Of a stretch of 39,828 nucleotides of DNA, positions 23,971 through 33,865 are shown in pieces (within the stretch, counting starts at the first letter, position 1; each line of letters begins with the position of its first letter). The notes under the pieces are model-generated. The model made no database searches and was not told the origin of the DNA. It saw only the letters and a list, made by a program, of their open reading frames with translations. The stretch is from positions 1 to 39,828 of the forward strand of contig JACRHF010000047.1 of the NCBI GenBank assembly GCA_016217665.1, read 5' to 3'. The translations under genes and the position numbers were made by a program. The DNA comes from Nitrospirota bacterium (GTDB lineage Bacteria > Nitrospirota > 9FT-COMBO-42-15 > HDB-SIOI813).

Positions 23971-24834
23971 TTGCGGCGTAACATTGAAAAGGCACAGATT
24001 CTTGTGGAGGCGCTCCCCTTTATACGAAACCTCTACGGAAAGACCATTGTGATCAAATTTGGCGGCAATGCCATGATTGATGAAAGGCTCAAAGAGATGT
24101 TTGCTGAAGATGTGGTGCTGACAAAGTACATCGGGATGAACCCGGTCGTGGTTCACGGAGGCGGGCCGCAGATCACAGAGGTTATGGACAAGATGGGGAA
24201 GAAGCCCGTGTTTATAGAGGGGATCCGGATCACAGACGGTGAGACCATGGATATCGTCGAGATGGTGCTTGGGGGGAAGATCAATAAGGAGATTGTAAAC
24301 AGGATTAATCAGCATGGGGGGAAGGCCGTCGGCCTGACCGGCAAAGACGGGGGATTGATACAGGCAAGGAAGCTCAGAATGTCGCGGAAGGGCCATGGGA
24401 TTGACCGGGGGCTTGTAGGGGAGGTGGAGTCCATATCCCCTCAGATCATCCGCTCCCTGGAAGAAAGCAGGTTCATCCCTGTGATCGCCCCGATAGGGGT
24501 GGACGGGAAGGGGAGGACGTATAATATCAATGCCGATACGGCGGCAGGGGCCATCGCCGCGACCCTGAAGGCGGAGAAATTGATCTTTCTGACGGATGTG
24601 GAGGGGATCCTGGACAAGAACAGAAAACTCCTTTCTACCTTGAACCGGAAAGAGGCACTGCGGCTTATCAAGAACGGCGTCATCACATCAGGGATGCTGC
24701 CCAAGGTCAAGGCCTGCCTGTCGGCGATTGAGGGAGGTGTGAAGAAGACGCACATCATTGATGGGAGAATCACCCATTCCATACTCCTTGAGATATTTAC
24801 AAAGAAGGGGATAGGGACTGAGATTGTGGCATGA
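23971..24834 (+). CDS. argB: Acetylglutamate kinase
   Basis: ArgB phosphorylates N-acetylglutamate, the second step of arginine synthesis. The 287-residue protein has [11 protein letters not shown] near residue 24, VVHGGGPQI near residue 60, [12 protein letters not shown] near residue 188 and the C-terminal [12 protein letters not shown] segment, all typical of the amino-acid kinase fold. The start is read as TTG at 23971 because the only nearby ATG (23962) runs into a stop; AAGGAG lies about 10 bases upstream. No other arginine gene is visible. Its stop overlaps the start of the PilZ gene. Confidence 0.95.
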   Translation: MRRNIEKAQILVEALPFIRNLYGKTIVIKFGGNAMIDERLKEMFAEDVVLTKYIGMNPVVVHGGGPQITEVMDKMGKKPVFIEGIRITDGETMDIVEMVLGGKINKEIVNRINQHGGKAVGLTGKDGGLIQARKLRMSRKGHGIDRGLVGEVESISPQIIRSLEESRFIPVIAPIGVDGKGRTYNINADTAAGAIAATLKAEKLIFLTDVEGILDKNRKLLSTLNRKEALRLIKNGVITSGMLPKVKACLSAIEGGVKKTHIIDGRITHSILLEIFTKKGIGTEIVA

Positions 24835-25121
24835 AGAGTAAACGAAAGATCAGACGATTGACGATTGCCGGGATGGGCTTTCTTACGGTAGATCACGAGA
24901 AAAAAAGCCATGAGGTCTATTTGACTAACATCAGCAAAGGCGGGGTTGGGATCTATGCCCACAAGCCGCTCAAGGCGGGCACAAGCGTGTTGATTACCTT
25001 CACCTATAGAGACATCGAGGGGGAAAGAAGATATGAAGACCAGCCTGGAACGATTGTCTGGTGTTCACGGTGTGGTTCTGTTTATGCCGCAGGGATAAGA
25101 TTCATGTCACTGAAACCCTAA
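24831..25121 (+). CDS. PilZ-domain protein
   Basis: The 96-residue protein matches the minimal PilZ domain, which binds cyclic di-GMP. An R-x-x-x-R motif sits at the N-terminus (Arg5 to Arg9 in KRKIRRL), NISKGG fits the D/N-x-S-x-x-G motif near residue 34, and a beta-barrel follows with VLITFTYR and AAGIRFMSL. The ATG overlaps the argB stop by four bases. Its end overlaps the convergent uppP gene by 15 bases. It has no effector domain, so it presumably acts on a partner; the pilB-like gene at 37153 is a possible but distant candidate. Confidence 0.82.
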   Translation: MKSKRKIRRLTIAGMGFLTVDHEKKSHEVYLTNISKGGVGIYAHKPLKAGTSVLITFTYRDIEGERRYEDQPGTIVWCSRCGSVYAAGIRFMSLKP

Positions 25122-25904
25122 GATAAAGATCCCCAGCAATATCCTGTAATAGACGAATACATTGACCTTCTGCCTGCTCAGAAAGATCAGGAGATATTTG
25201 ATGGCCAGAAATCCTGATATTGCAGAGGCCATGAGCCCACCGATAGATGGCCAGAGCATCCCCTGAGGAAATCCTGCCTTATAGACATCTAAGAAACTTA
25301 GGAGTCCCCCGGCCAGGATGATCGGGGTGCTTAACAGAAAGGCAAAGCGCGCGGCTGTTGCCCGCTCAAGGTCTCTGAACAGTCCTGCGGTTATGGTGAT
25401 ACCGGAACGGGAGACACCAGGGATCAGGGCCAAGGCCTGGGCAAAGCCTATAATGAGGGTGTCTAAGATGTTCATATGGGTGAGGTCTCTCTTCTTTCTC
25501 CCCCTCCCCTCTGCCCACCACAGGAGCAGGGCGAACAGGATAAGGGCCAGGGCGATGATAGAGGGGGATCTGAGCACGGTCTCTATCCTGTCTTTAAACA
25601 GCAGACCTGCCAGACCGGCAGGCATTGTCCCGATAATAATGTACCAGCCTATTTTCCCGTCCACATTGAGATCATTCATGGTATTTTTACCGCGAAATAC
25701 CATCCCGCAAAACATCCTGTAAAAATCCCGCCAGAAGAAGGCGATGATGCCGGCGAGCGTCCCTAAGTGGAGGACGACGTCGAAGGCCAGCCCGGGGTCC
25801 TGCCATCCCAATAACCAGGGTATAAGGATAAGATGGGCGGTACTGCTGATGGGAAGGAACTCGGTAAGCCCCTGTACGATGCCAAGTATAATCGCCTGAA
25901 TCAT
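25107..25904 (-). CDS. uppP: Undecaprenyl-diphosphatase
   Basis: UppP (BacA) dephosphorylates undecaprenyl diphosphate to recycle the lipid carrier for cell-wall synthesis; it is an integral inner-membrane protein. The 265-residue form starts MIQAIILGIVQG at 25904, with GGAGG five bases upstream; an ATG five codons further upstream lacks such a site. Visible are GLTEFLPISSTAHLIL with the catalytic glutamate, the PGVSRSG motif and several hydrophobic helices ending ILLGIFILG. It runs convergently with the PilZ gene and divergently from the MarC gene. Confidence 0.95.
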   Translation of the reverse strand: MIQAIILGIVQGLTEFLPISSTAHLILIPWLLGWQDPGLAFDVVLHLGTLAGIIAFFWRDFYRMFCGMVFRGKNTMNDLNVDGKIGWYIIIGTMPAGLAGLLFKDRIETVLRSPSIIALALILFALLLWWAEGRGRKKRDLTHMNILDTLIIGFAQALALIPGVSRSGITITAGLFRDLERATAARFAFLLSTPIILAGGLLSFLDVYKAGFPQGMLWPSIGGLMASAISGFLAIKYLLIFLSRQKVNVFVYYRILLGIFILGFQ

Positions 25905-25936
25905 TGAGCCTCCAATCATAGCAATCCAAAAGCGGA

Positions 25937-25965
25937 TTGTCTATTGTTCTTATTTGTTGTAATAT
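25937..25965 (+). promoter_or_regulatory. Sigma-70-type promoter for the MarC-family gene
   Basis: TTGTCT (25937-25942) and TAATAT (25960-25965) are separated by 17 bases, with a predicted start near 25972. This places transcription 13 bases before the ATG at 25985 and argues against the longer TTG-started reading frame. Confidence 0.6.
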
Positions 25966-25984
25966 ATGCCACTCCTTAAACGCT

Positions 25985-26569
25985 ATGTTTACGAATTTTA
26001 TCATGACCTTTATCCCCTTATTTGTCGCCTTTGACGCGATAGGCGTCATCCCGATCTATATGTCTCTTACTCAGGATATGGAGGAGTCGGTAAAGAGTAA
26101 GGTACTCAGACATTCCATCATAACGGCCTCTGCTATTACCGTCTTGTTTTTGCTTGTAGGAAAAGGAATTTTTTTGATACTCGGCATTACGATCGCAGAC
26201 TTCCAGATAGCAGGGGGGCTCATCCTGCTGATCATAGCCATTACAGATATTATCTTTGCTGAACAGAGGAGCAGAAGGCCGCATCCTTCTATTGGGACTG
26301 TCCCTATTGGCACCCCCCTCATTGCTGGGCCTGCAACCCTTACGACATTGATCATGCTGAGTGATATCTTCGGTATCCCGGTGACCATGATCTCCTTAGT
26401 CGTGAATATTATCATCGTCTGGATTATCTTCTCGTCTGCCGGCCGCATCATCCTGTTTCTGGGAGAAGGGGGAGCGAGGGCTGCCTCTAAGGTGTTTTCC
26501 CTTTTTCTGGCCGCAATAGCCGTGATGATCATACGGAGAGGGATAGAGGGGGTACTGAAGATATACTGA
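25985..26569 (+). CDS. MarC family integral membrane protein
   Basis: The 194-residue protein has about six hydrophobic helices and family-typical elements: FIPLFVAFDAIGVIPIY at the N-terminus, GITIADFQIAGGLILL, and VPIGTPLIAGPATLTT in the middle. MarC proteins were once linked to multiple-antibiotic resistance in Escherichia coli, but their function is unresolved. The ATG at 25985 is preferred because the longer form from TTG 25937 would be translated from promoter sequence and adds a poorly hydrophobic cysteine-rich leader. It is divergent from uppP. Confidence 0.88.
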   Translation: MFTNFIMTFIPLFVAFDAIGVIPIYMSLTQDMEESVKSKVLRHSIITASAITVLFLLVGKGIFLILGITIADFQIAGGLILLIIAITDIIFAEQRSRRPHPSIGTVPIGTPLIAGPATLTTLIMLSDIFGIPVTMISLVVNIIIVWIIFSSAGRIILFLGEGGARAASKVFSLFLAAIAVMIIRRGIEGVLKIY

Positions 26570-26693
26570 AACCATACAAACTTGTTAAGTTTAACCTGTC
26601 TTTAGAACAATATTGTAACAACCTTCAAGAATCCTTAAAACCCCTTTCTATGTAAAATCCTTTAAAATCAGACTGTTATCTACATTAAGGATT

Positions 26694-26960
26694 ATGGCAT
26701 GTAACTTGTATTCTGTCATTGCCATGTCCATTGGCCATGACCCCCAAAGGGTGGTGCATTTAAAAGACGTAGTCGCATCGGTTGAAAAGATGTATATCCT
26801 CCAGGCGCTGGAGGAGACGAACTGGATTCAGGCAAGGGCCGCGAAAAGGCTCGGGATAACACAGAGGATGCTGGGGTACAAGATAAAGAAGTACAAAATC
26901 ATCGTAAAACAAAACCAAAAAGGAGGAAAGAAAGATGAAGAAGTTTACAAAAATTCTTAG
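26694..26960 (+). CDS. Orphan Fis/NtrC-type helix-turn-helix protein
   Basis: The 88-residue product contains only the C-terminal DNA-binding part typical of NtrC/NifA-family activators: LKDVVASVEKMYILQALEET, then the helix-turn-helix ARAAKRLGITQRMLGYKIKK (about residues 46-65). No AAA+ domain or remnant is visible upstream (26570-26693). It is therefore a stand-alone Fis-like regulator or the relic of a larger activator. The ATG at 26694 has AAGGA very close upstream; ATG 26724 is an alternative. Its end overlaps the outer-membrane protein gene by 26 bases. Position before amtB, PII and glnA genes suggests a nitrogen-control role, by inference. Confidence 0.72.
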   Translation: MACNLYSVIAMSIGHDPQRVVHLKDVVASVEKMYILQALEETNWIQARAAKRLGITQRMLGYKIKKYKIIVKQNQKGGKKDEEVYKNS

Positions 26961-27723
26961 TGCACTATCTGTGATCAGCATGTTGAGCGCTGCAACTGTC
27001 CATGCTACACCATCTACGACCTACTGGACGCCGGCTACAATGGATGTCCAGCCCTATGGCGTTTGGCACATCACCTATGACAGCTACTTTACCATTGCCC
27101 GGAATGCAACCAAGAGAGGGGATTTTCCAACGGATGTGGGGCTTACAGTAGGAGTTCTGCCGTACCAAAAGATAAATCTTGAGGTAGGTTTTGATTGGCT
27201 TGAGCCATCTGATGACCCACTATTATTAAACGCCAAGTTTGGTACCCCTGAGGGTTCCCTTTTCCCAGGTTCTCCTGCCCTGAATCTCGGTATATTCAAT
27301 GTAGGTACAGATACTGATAAGAATGACGGAGATGGCAGGACCGACCAGAATATAGTCCATGTCATGGTAGGAAAAACGATCCCGATGATTGGACGCCTCC
27401 ATGCAGGTTATTACATTGGGAATAAAAAGGCCCTAAATGAAGTTGTTGATGGAACTCTCGATACCGATGCCGGTGAGAATGATGGTTTTATGATAGGGTA
27501 TGACCGTGGATTTTTCCCTGCAAAGGATGCTGACGGAGAGTATAACAAATGGGTCTTTGCAGCAGACTATGCAAGTGGGAAAAATGCCCTCGGTGGCGGA
27601 GGTTTTGGTATCTATCATTACTTTACGAGGAATATAGACCTCCTGACCGGCCCGGTGTGGTTCAACGAGAAGGACATCAACGGTGTTTGGAAGTGGACCC
27701 TACAGTTGGATGTTAATTTTTAA
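26935..27723 (+). CDS. Small outer-membrane beta-barrel protein of unknown function
   Basis: The 262-residue protein has a signal peptide (MKKFTKILSALSVISMLSAA, cleavage near VHA at residue 24), glycine- and aromatic-rich alternating strands such as KINLEVGFDWLEP and GGGFGIYHYF, and ends WKWTLQLDVNF with the terminal phenylalanine of BAM substrates. I do not recognise a named family. AAAGGAGG lies before the ATG, inside the end of the helix-turn-helix gene, so the two are coupled. amtB follows 93 bases downstream after two hairpins. A role in outer-membrane passage of a nitrogen source is possible but only suggested by location. Confidence 0.72.
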   Translation: MKKFTKILSALSVISMLSAATVHATPSTTYWTPATMDVQPYGVWHITYDSYFTIARNATKRGDFPTDVGLTVGVLPYQKINLEVGFDWLEPSDDPLLLNAKFGTPEGSLFPGSPALNLGIFNVGTDTDKNDGDGRTDQNIVHVMVGKTIPMIGRLHAGYYIGNKKALNEVVDGTLDTDAGENDGFMIGYDRGFFPAKDADGEYNKWVFAADYASGKNALGGGGFGIYHYFTRNIDLLTGPVWFNEKDINGVWKWTLQLDVNF

Positions 27724-27727
27724 GGAT

Positions 27728-27780
27728 GGCGGGACAGGAATGTCCCGCCTATCGTGATAGACGGGGTTTTCTAACCCGTC
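27728..27780. repeat. Two hairpins between the outer-membrane protein gene and amtB
   Basis: GGCGGGACA-GGAA-TGTCCCGCC (27728-27749) has a perfect 9-bp stem, and GACGGG...CCCGTC (27760-27780) a 6-bp stem. The pair starts five bases after the stop codon. There is no T-tract, so it may act as a transcript-stability or attenuation element, or be another dispersed palindrome. Confidence 0.65.
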
Positions 27781-27816
27781 AAAAGGATTCTCAGACAAAA
27801 TGGAGGGATTTCTCAG

Positions 27817-29460
27817 ATGCAAAAATTTCTAAGGCTTATAATGATTATTTTCTCAATAGTTATCCTCTCAGCCACATGGACCCTGGCAGAGGAACCTGCT
27901 GCACCTGCCGGGGGGGCAGCAGTAGAACAGCCTGCCCCTCCCGCTCCTGCGACTGAGCAGGCACAGCCTGTCCCGGATCCGTCAGGCGCTAATACGGGCG
28001 GGGCTGCAGATGTGGTTGGGGCAAGCGCCAATGCCCCGACAGCCGATGACTTAAAAAATCTGGGTCCCAGAGAACCGCTTGCCTTAAAACTTGCGGATGT
28101 GATCGGTCACAACAGGATTGCCATCAATATCGTCTGGACGCTGGTTTGCGGCTTTTTGGTCATGTTTATGCAGGCCGGTTTCGCCCTTGCTGAAACAGGG
28201 TTTACGCGGGCCAAGAATGCAGGCCATACCATGGCAATGAATTTTATGATTTATGCCCTCGGCATGCTCGGCTACTGGATTTGCGGGTTTGCCCTGCAGA
28301 TGGGAGGCGTTGGCGGAGCGGCCACCCTTGGCGGCGGCGGCGCTCTTAACGGGGAGTTTGTAATCCACCTTTTCGGTAAAGACTTTGGCCTATTCGGGAC
28401 CCAGGGATTTTTTCTCTCTGGCGCCACCTATGATGCCGTCATCTTTACCCTCTTCCTCTTTCAGATGGTCTTTATGGATACTACCGCGACAATACCGACA
28501 GGTTCCATGGCTGAGCGCTGGACATTTAAGTCCTTTGTAATCTACGGGTTCTTTATCTCTATGTTCACGTATCCACTCTATGCAAACTGGGTATGGGGCG
28601 GCGGATGGCTCTCTCAACTCGGGAAAAATTTTGGGTTAGGACATGGGACCCTTGATTTTGCAGGATCCTCTGTCGTCCATATGACAGGCGGCGTTGCTGC
28701 ATTAGCAGGGGCAATAATCCTCGGACCCAGATTAGGGAAGTTTAAAGCGGATGGGAGACCTAATGCCTTGCCTGGTCACCATATCCCCATGGCCATCACA
28801 GGCTGCTTTATTCTTGCCTTTGGATGGTTCGGGTTCAATGCAGGTTCATCCCTCGCGGGAGGGGACCTGAGGATCGGCGTCATCGCAACAAATACCATGC
28901 TGGCCTCTGCTGCTGGAGCCTTTTTTGCATTGCTCTATATGTGGATATTCTATGGAAAGCCTGATATTTCCATGGCCGCCAACGGTCTTTTGGCCGGGCT
29001 TGTTGCGATCACTGCGCCCTGTGCCTTTGTGAATTCTGTATCAGCGGTTATGATCGGGGCAGTAGCCGGCATCCTCCTCTGCATGAGCGTGTTTTTTGTT
29101 GAACGGGTGATGAAGGTTGATGACCCTGTTGGTGCTATATCCGTTCATGGTGTCAATGGGGCATGGGGACTTTTATCATTGGGGCTCTTTGCAGATGGCA
29201 CCTATGGCGAGGGTTTCAATGGTGTCACTGGAACGGTCAAAGGACTGTTCTATGGGGATGCCTCGCAATTTATTGCCCAGCTTACCGGGGTTATAACCAA
29301 CTTTGTGTTTGTCTTTATCGTAATGTATGTCTTCTTTACAATACTGAATAAGATTGTCCCTCTCAGAGTCTCGGAAGAGATGGAGGTTGACGGCCTCGAC
29401 CAGCATGAGGTGGCTGTGACCGCTTATCCGGATTTCACCATACATAAAACCTCTATGTAA
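27817..29460 (+). CDS. amtB: Ammonium transporter AmtB with extended N-terminus
   Basis: AmtB moves ammonium across the inner membrane as a trimer. The 547-residue protein has a signal peptide (about residues 1-24), a low-complexity Ala/Pro/Gly-rich extracytoplasmic segment to about residue 75, and then an 11-helix core. GFALAETGFTRAKNA begins the core, and the twin pore histidines are His288 (SSVVHMTGG) and His444 (SVHGVNGAWG). The C-terminal cytoplasmic tail is the expected docking site for PII proteins, and two PII genes follow. The N-terminal extension is longer than in Escherichia coli AmtB. GGAGG precedes the ATG. Confidence 0.96.
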   Translation: MQKFLRLIMIIFSIVILSATWTLAEEPAAPAGGAAVEQPAPPAPATEQAQPVPDPSGANTGGAADVVGASANAPTADDLKNLGPREPLALKLADVIGHNRIAINIVWTLVCGFLVMFMQAGFALAETGFTRAKNAGHTMAMNFMIYALGMLGYWICGFALQMGGVGGAATLGGGGALNGEFVIHLFGKDFGLFGTQGFFLSGATYDAVIFTLFLFQMVFMDTTATIPTGSMAERWTFKSFVIYGFFISMFTYPLYANWVWGGGWLSQLGKNFGLGHGTLDFAGSSVVHMTGGVAALAGAIILGPRLGKFKADGRPNALPGHHIPMAITGCFILAFGWFGFNAGSSLAGGDLRIGVIATNTMLASAAGAFFALLYMWIFYGKPDISMAANGLLAGLVAITAPCAFVNSVSAVMIGAVAGILLCMSVFFVERVMKVDDPVGAISVHGVNGAWGLLSLGLFADGTYGEGFNGVTGTVKGLFYGDASQFIAQLTGVITNFVFVFIVMYVFFTILNKIVPLRVSEEMEVDGLDQHEVAVTAYPDFTIHKTSM

Positions 29461-29496
29461 GAGGTATAGGTTAGAAGTTAGAGGATCAGGAAATAG

Positions 29497-29856
<360 letters not shown>

Positions 29857-29992
29857 CAGGAGATATCACAGAAAATACTCCTTTACAATTTTTTTCCCTT
29901 TTGTTAATCTTGGTCGATCACTCGAACTTTGGACAGTCTTGTATAGCAGATGATTACATTACCTGAGTATCAACTCTAAGTGAGGGGGGTAG

Positions 29993-30334
<342 letters not shown>

Positions 30335-30373
30335 GGGAGCACCCGGGCATTTTTCAGCGCCACCGTAAACGTG

Positions 30374-30396
30374 TAGCCGCAGGCTTTAGTCTGCGT
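30374..30396. repeat. Short palindrome before nadE (GCCGCAGGCTTTAG type)
   Basis: TAGCCGCAGGCTTTAGTCTGCG forms an imperfect hairpin. It shares TAGCCGCAGGCTTTA with the element at 21701-21728 after xerC, followed in both by a related AAG-rich GCAGG tail, so it appears to be a degenerate copy. Confidence 0.6.
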
Positions 30397-30426
30397 AAGA
30401 AACGATGCAGGAAGTAAGATGACAAG

Positions 30427-32169
30427 ATGAATACTGTCCGTATCGGCATTGCCCAGATAAATGCAGGGGTAGGGGATCTGGAAGGAAATGTAGAAAAAAT
30501 CCTCCAATTTACAGAAGCGGCAAGCAGGCAGGGTGCTGATATCGTTGCATTTCCTGAGCTGGCAGTTACAGGGTATCCTCCGGAAGACCTCCTTTTGAAG
30601 CCCAAATTCGTAGAAGACAACTATGCCTCCCTGGTGAAGATAGCTAAAAAGACTTCGTTGCTGGAGATGGCCATTGTCGTCGGTTTTGTGGATAGGGGTG
30701 ATGATATTTACAATGCAGCGGCCGTCATTAGCAGGGGTAAGATTGCGGGGATATACCATAAGAATTATCTCCCCAACTATGGGGTCTTTGATGAGAAACG
30801 TTATTTTAAAACCGGTACCGGATGTCCCCTCTTTATCCTGTGGGGCATTCCTGTAGGTGTTAATATCTGTGAAGATATATGGTATCCGGACGGTCCCTGT
30901 ATGAATCAGGCATTGGGGGGGGCGCAGATCATCATCAATATCAATTCATCACCCTATCATGCAGGCAAGTGGCGGTTCAGAGAACGGATGGTATCCACCC
31001 GTGCCTCAGATAATGCGGTCTTTATCGCCTATGCGAATATGGTAGGGGGGCAGGATGAACTTGTATTCGATGGGCACAGTATGGTATTTAACCCGAGAGG
31101 TGAGTTAATCGCCAGGGGGAAACAGTTTGAGGAAGATCTCATTATGGCGGATGTAGACTTGCAGTTGGTTGGGTTGGCAAGGCTTCATGACCCCAGGAGA
31201 AGAGAAAAGATGGCCTCCCCCCAGGTCAGTCCACAGATAACAACGGTGAAGGTGTCTGACACGATTCCTAAAAAGAAGAGGGTACGGTTAGCCCCCCGGA
31301 CTGCAGAGCCCCTCTCTTCGGCAGAAGAGGTCTATCAGGCGCTTGTATTAGGGACGCGGGACTATGTCAGGAAGAACGGATTTAAGAAGGTGGTCATAGG
31401 GTTAAGCGGCGGTATTGATTCATCGCTTGTTGCGGTGATTGCGGTGGATGCCTTGGGGAAGAAGAATGTCGCGGGTGTATTTATGCCCTCTCAATATACC
31501 CTGTCAGAGAGCGGAGAGGATGTTCAGGGGCTGGTGAAGAACCTCGGCATAAGGCTTGATACAATCCCCATACGGGATATTTTTAAGGACTACATCAACA
31601 TGCTTTCTGAAGAATTCATCGGACTGAAACCGGATGTAACAGAGGAAAACATCCAGGCCAGGATCAGAGGAAATATCATGATGGCCCTGTCAAACAAGTT
31701 TGGCTGGCTTGTACTGACCACAGGGAACAAGAGTGAGATGAGTGTCGGGTATGCCACGCTTTATGGGGATATGGCGGGCGGCTTTGCGGTGATCAAGGAT
31801 GTCCCAAAGACCCTCGTCTATGAGCTTGCCAGGTATAGGAACATAAGGGGTAAAGAGGGGTTGTCTCCGATCCCTGAAAGGGTTTTTGTCAAAGAGCCGA
31901 CAGCAGAACTACGGCCAGGGCAGAAAGACACAGACTCCCTCCCTCCTTACGAGATATTGGATCCGATCCTCCACGCCTATGTAGAAGAGGACAGGTCCGT
32001 TAAAGAGATTGCGGCCATGGGGTATAGAGAAGAGACCATTACGAGGGTCATCTCTATGGTGGACCGGAGCGAATATAAAAGGAGACAGGCCCCTCCGGGG
32101 ATCAAGATAACCCCGAGGGCCTTTGGAAAGGACTGGAGGGTGCCTATAACAAACAAGTATAGAAGATAA
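30427..32169 (+). CDS. nadE: Glutamine-dependent NAD+ synthetase
   Basis: NadE amidates nicotinic acid adenine dinucleotide to NAD+. The 580-residue protein is the two-domain form. The N-terminal nitrilase-type glutaminase has the glutamate in [15 protein letters not shown], the lysine in [13 protein letters not shown] and nucleophile Cys148 in [11 protein letters not shown]. The C-terminal synthetase has the ATP-pyrophosphatase loop GLSGGIDSS near residue 325. It therefore uses glutamine as nitrogen donor, which fits its place between the PII genes and glnA. The start is ATG 30427, with GGAAG upstream. Confidence 0.96.
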   Translation: MNTVRIGIAQINAGVGDLEGNVEKILQFTEAASRQGADIVAFPELAVTGYPPEDLLLKPKFVEDNYASLVKIAKKTSLLEMAIVVGFVDRGDDIYNAAAVISRGKIAGIYHKNYLPNYGVFDEKRYFKTGTGCPLFILWGIPVGVNICEDIWYPDGPCMNQALGGAQIIININSSPYHAGKWRFRERMVSTRASDNAVFIAYANMVGGQDELVFDGHSMVFNPRGELIARGKQFEEDLIMADVDLQLVGLARLHDPRRREKMASPQVSPQITTVKVSDTIPKKKRVRLAPRTAEPLSSAEEVYQALVLGTRDYVRKNGFKKVVIGLSGGIDSSLVAVIAVDALGKKNVAGVFMPSQYTLSESGEDVQGLVKNLGIRLDTIPIRDIFKDYINMLSEEFIGLKPDVTEENIQARIRGNIMMALSNKFGWLVLTTGNKSEMSVGYATLYGDMAGGFAVIKDVPKTLVYELARYRNIRGKEGLSPIPERVFVKEPTAELRPGQKDTDSLPPYEILDPILHAYVEEDRSVKEIAAMGYREETITRVISMVDRSEYKRRQAPPGIKITPRAFGKDWRVPITNKYRR

Positions 32170-32171
32170 TA

Positions 32172-32268
32172 ATTAGGGTCCAAGGGGCCGAGGGGTCAAG
32201 GGGTCAAGTGAAAACCTTCAGGAAATATTCACTCGACCCCTTGAATCCTCGGCCCCTCGACCCCTAAT
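32172..32268. repeat. Large GGGTCAAGTGA / TCACTCGACCCC palindromic repeat between nadE and glnA
   Basis: The left arm (ATTAGGGTCCAAGGGGCCGA at 32172-32191, continuing to GTCAAGTGAA) faces a right arm from TTCACTCGACCCC to CCCCTCGACCCCTAAT. The arms are about 40 bases each with few mismatches, beginning three bases after the nadE stop. It is the best-preserved copy of the family. Confidence 0.9.
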
Positions 32269-32306
32269 AATGTTAACACTTAACCAAAAAAGGAGGCAAG
32301 GCAAAG

Positions 32307-33719
32307 ATGACACCGCGTGAAGTATTAGAGTTTGCAAAAAAGAATAAGGCAGTAATGGTAGATCTGAAATTCATGGATTTTCCGGGGCTATGGCAGCATT
32401 TCTCGATCCCGATCAGTGCATTGGATGTGTCTTCATTTGAGGAGGGGGTAGGGTTTGATGGTTCGAGCATCCGGGGCTGGCAGGCGATAAACAACAGTGA
32501 TATGCTGATCATCCCGGACCCTGATTCAGTCTTTATGGACCCATTTACAGAACATCCTACATTATCGATGATCTGTAACGTGATAGATCCTATTACCAGG
32601 GAACATTACAGCAGAGACCCGCGTTATGTTGCTCAAAAGGCAGAGGCCTATCTTAAATCCACAAAGATTGCGGATACAGCCTATATGGGGCCTGAGGCAG
32701 AGTTCTTTGTCTTCGATGACATCCGGTATGATCAGAATGCATACTGCGGGTATTATTTTGTAGATTCCGTAGAAGGTCAGTGGAATACGGGACGGGAAGA
32801 GGGTCCCAACCTTGGCTACAAGACCAGATATAAGGAAGGGTATTTTCCTGTACCCCCTATGGACACCATGCAGGACCTCAGGTCGGAGATGGTACTTATC
32901 ATGCAACGGTGTGGAATTGAAATAGAGGCCCAGCATCATGAGGTGGCAACAGCAGGTCAGAACGAGATTGACATGAGGTTTGATACCCTCACCCGTGTTG
33001 CAGATAAGCTCTTGATATATAAATATGTCGTAAAAATGGTTGCCCGCAGGCATAACAAGACAGCGACCTTTATGCCGAAACCTATCTTCGGGGATAATGG
33101 GTCGGGGATGCATACTCACCAGAGTCTCTGGAAGAATGGGAAACCATTGTTTGCAGGGAACGAATACGCAGGCATAAGCCAGATGGCGCTTTATTATATC
33201 GGTGGGATACTCAAACATGCCCCTGCACTTGCGGCACTGACCTCTCCCACGACCAACTCTTACCGGAGGCTGGTGCCGGGCTTTGAGGCCCCGGTGAACC
33301 TTGCCTACTCCAGCAGAAACAGAAGCGCCTCAATCAGGATTCCGATGTATTCAGCCAGTCCAAAGGCAAAAAGGATAGAGGTCAGATTTCCTGACGCTTC
33401 CTGCAACCCCTACCTGGCCTTCTCTGCGATGCTGATGGCAGGGCTTGATGGTGTTGAGAACAAGATAGATCCAGGCGCCTCCCTTGATAAAGATATCTAT
33501 GATATGAAGCCGGAAGAATTGGCGGATATCCCTTCGCTTCCAGGGTCTCTGGATGAGGCCCTCTCCAACTTGGAGAATGATAAAGACTTCCTCCTCAAGG
33601 GCGGGGTATTCACAGAAGATGTCATAGAGACATGGATTACGTACAAGAGGGCAAAAGAGGTGGATGCTATAAGACTCAGGCCGCATCCATTCGAATTTAA
33701 CCTCTACTTTGATATTTAA
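32307..33719 (+). CDS. glnA: Glutamine synthetase, type I
   Basis: GlnA makes glutamine from glutamate and ammonia and is the end point of the ammonium uptake genes upstream. The 470-residue protein shows [10 protein letters not shown] near residue 51, the metal and substrate motifs EAEFFVFDD and [24 protein letters not shown] near residue 265, and [10 protein letters not shown]. Tyr398 in [10 protein letters not shown] corresponds to the adenylylation site, so it looks like a GSI-beta enzyme controlled by GlnE with the PII system; glnE is not in this window. AAAGGAGG precedes the ATG. Confidence 0.97.
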   Translation: MTPREVLEFAKKNKAVMVDLKFMDFPGLWQHFSIPISALDVSSFEEGVGFDGSSIRGWQAINNSDMLIIPDPDSVFMDPFTEHPTLSMICNVIDPITREHYSRDPRYVAQKAEAYLKSTKIADTAYMGPEAEFFVFDDIRYDQNAYCGYYFVDSVEGQWNTGREEGPNLGYKTRYKEGYFPVPPMDTMQDLRSEMVLIMQRCGIEIEAQHHEVATAGQNEIDMRFDTLTRVADKLLIYKYVVKMVARRHNKTATFMPKPIFGDNGSGMHTHQSLWKNGKPLFAGNEYAGISQMALYYIGGILKHAPALAALTSPTTNSYRRLVPGFEAPVNLAYSSRNRSASIRIPMYSASPKAKRIEVRFPDASCNPYLAFSAMLMAGLDGVENKIDPGASLDKDIYDMKPEELADIPSLPGSLDEALSNLENDKDFLLKGGVFTEDVIETWITYKRAKEVDAIRLRPHPFEFNLYFDI

Positions 33720-33820
33720 AGATAGGAAGGGGTCGAGGGTTCAAGGGTTCAAGGGTCCGAGTGAATAATTTTTAAATCACTTGACCCCTCGACCACTTGA
33801 CCCCTCGAACCCTATCTTTT
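33718..33820. repeat. Large palindromic repeat after glnA
   Basis: AAAGATAGG at the left edge pairs with CCTATCTTT at the right. Inside, GGTCGAGGGTTCAAGGG and GGGTCCGAGTGA face TCACTTGACCCC and TCGAACCC. It spans about 100 bases and begins inside the glnA stop codon, belonging to the same family as 32172-32268. Confidence 0.88.
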
Positions 33821-33865
33821 CCTCTTCCCATCCCCTGTCTGTAATGGTAGAATACATCCCCACAT

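Noticed and set aside
25905-25940. TAGACA-17-TATGAT as a uppP promoter on the minus strand
   Set aside because: Box sequences and spacing are good, but the predicted start lies only a few bases before the ATG and would remove the GGAGG site, so it is not listed as a feature.
25937-25984. TTG start extending the MarC protein by 16 residues
   Set aside because: The TTG is part of a well-spaced promoter -35 box, and the extension is unlike MarC N-termini.
29930-29955. TTGGACAGTCTTGTATAGCA as a sigma-54 promoter for the second PII gene
   Set aside because: The distance between the GG and the downstream GT/GC is wrong for -24/-12 spacing.
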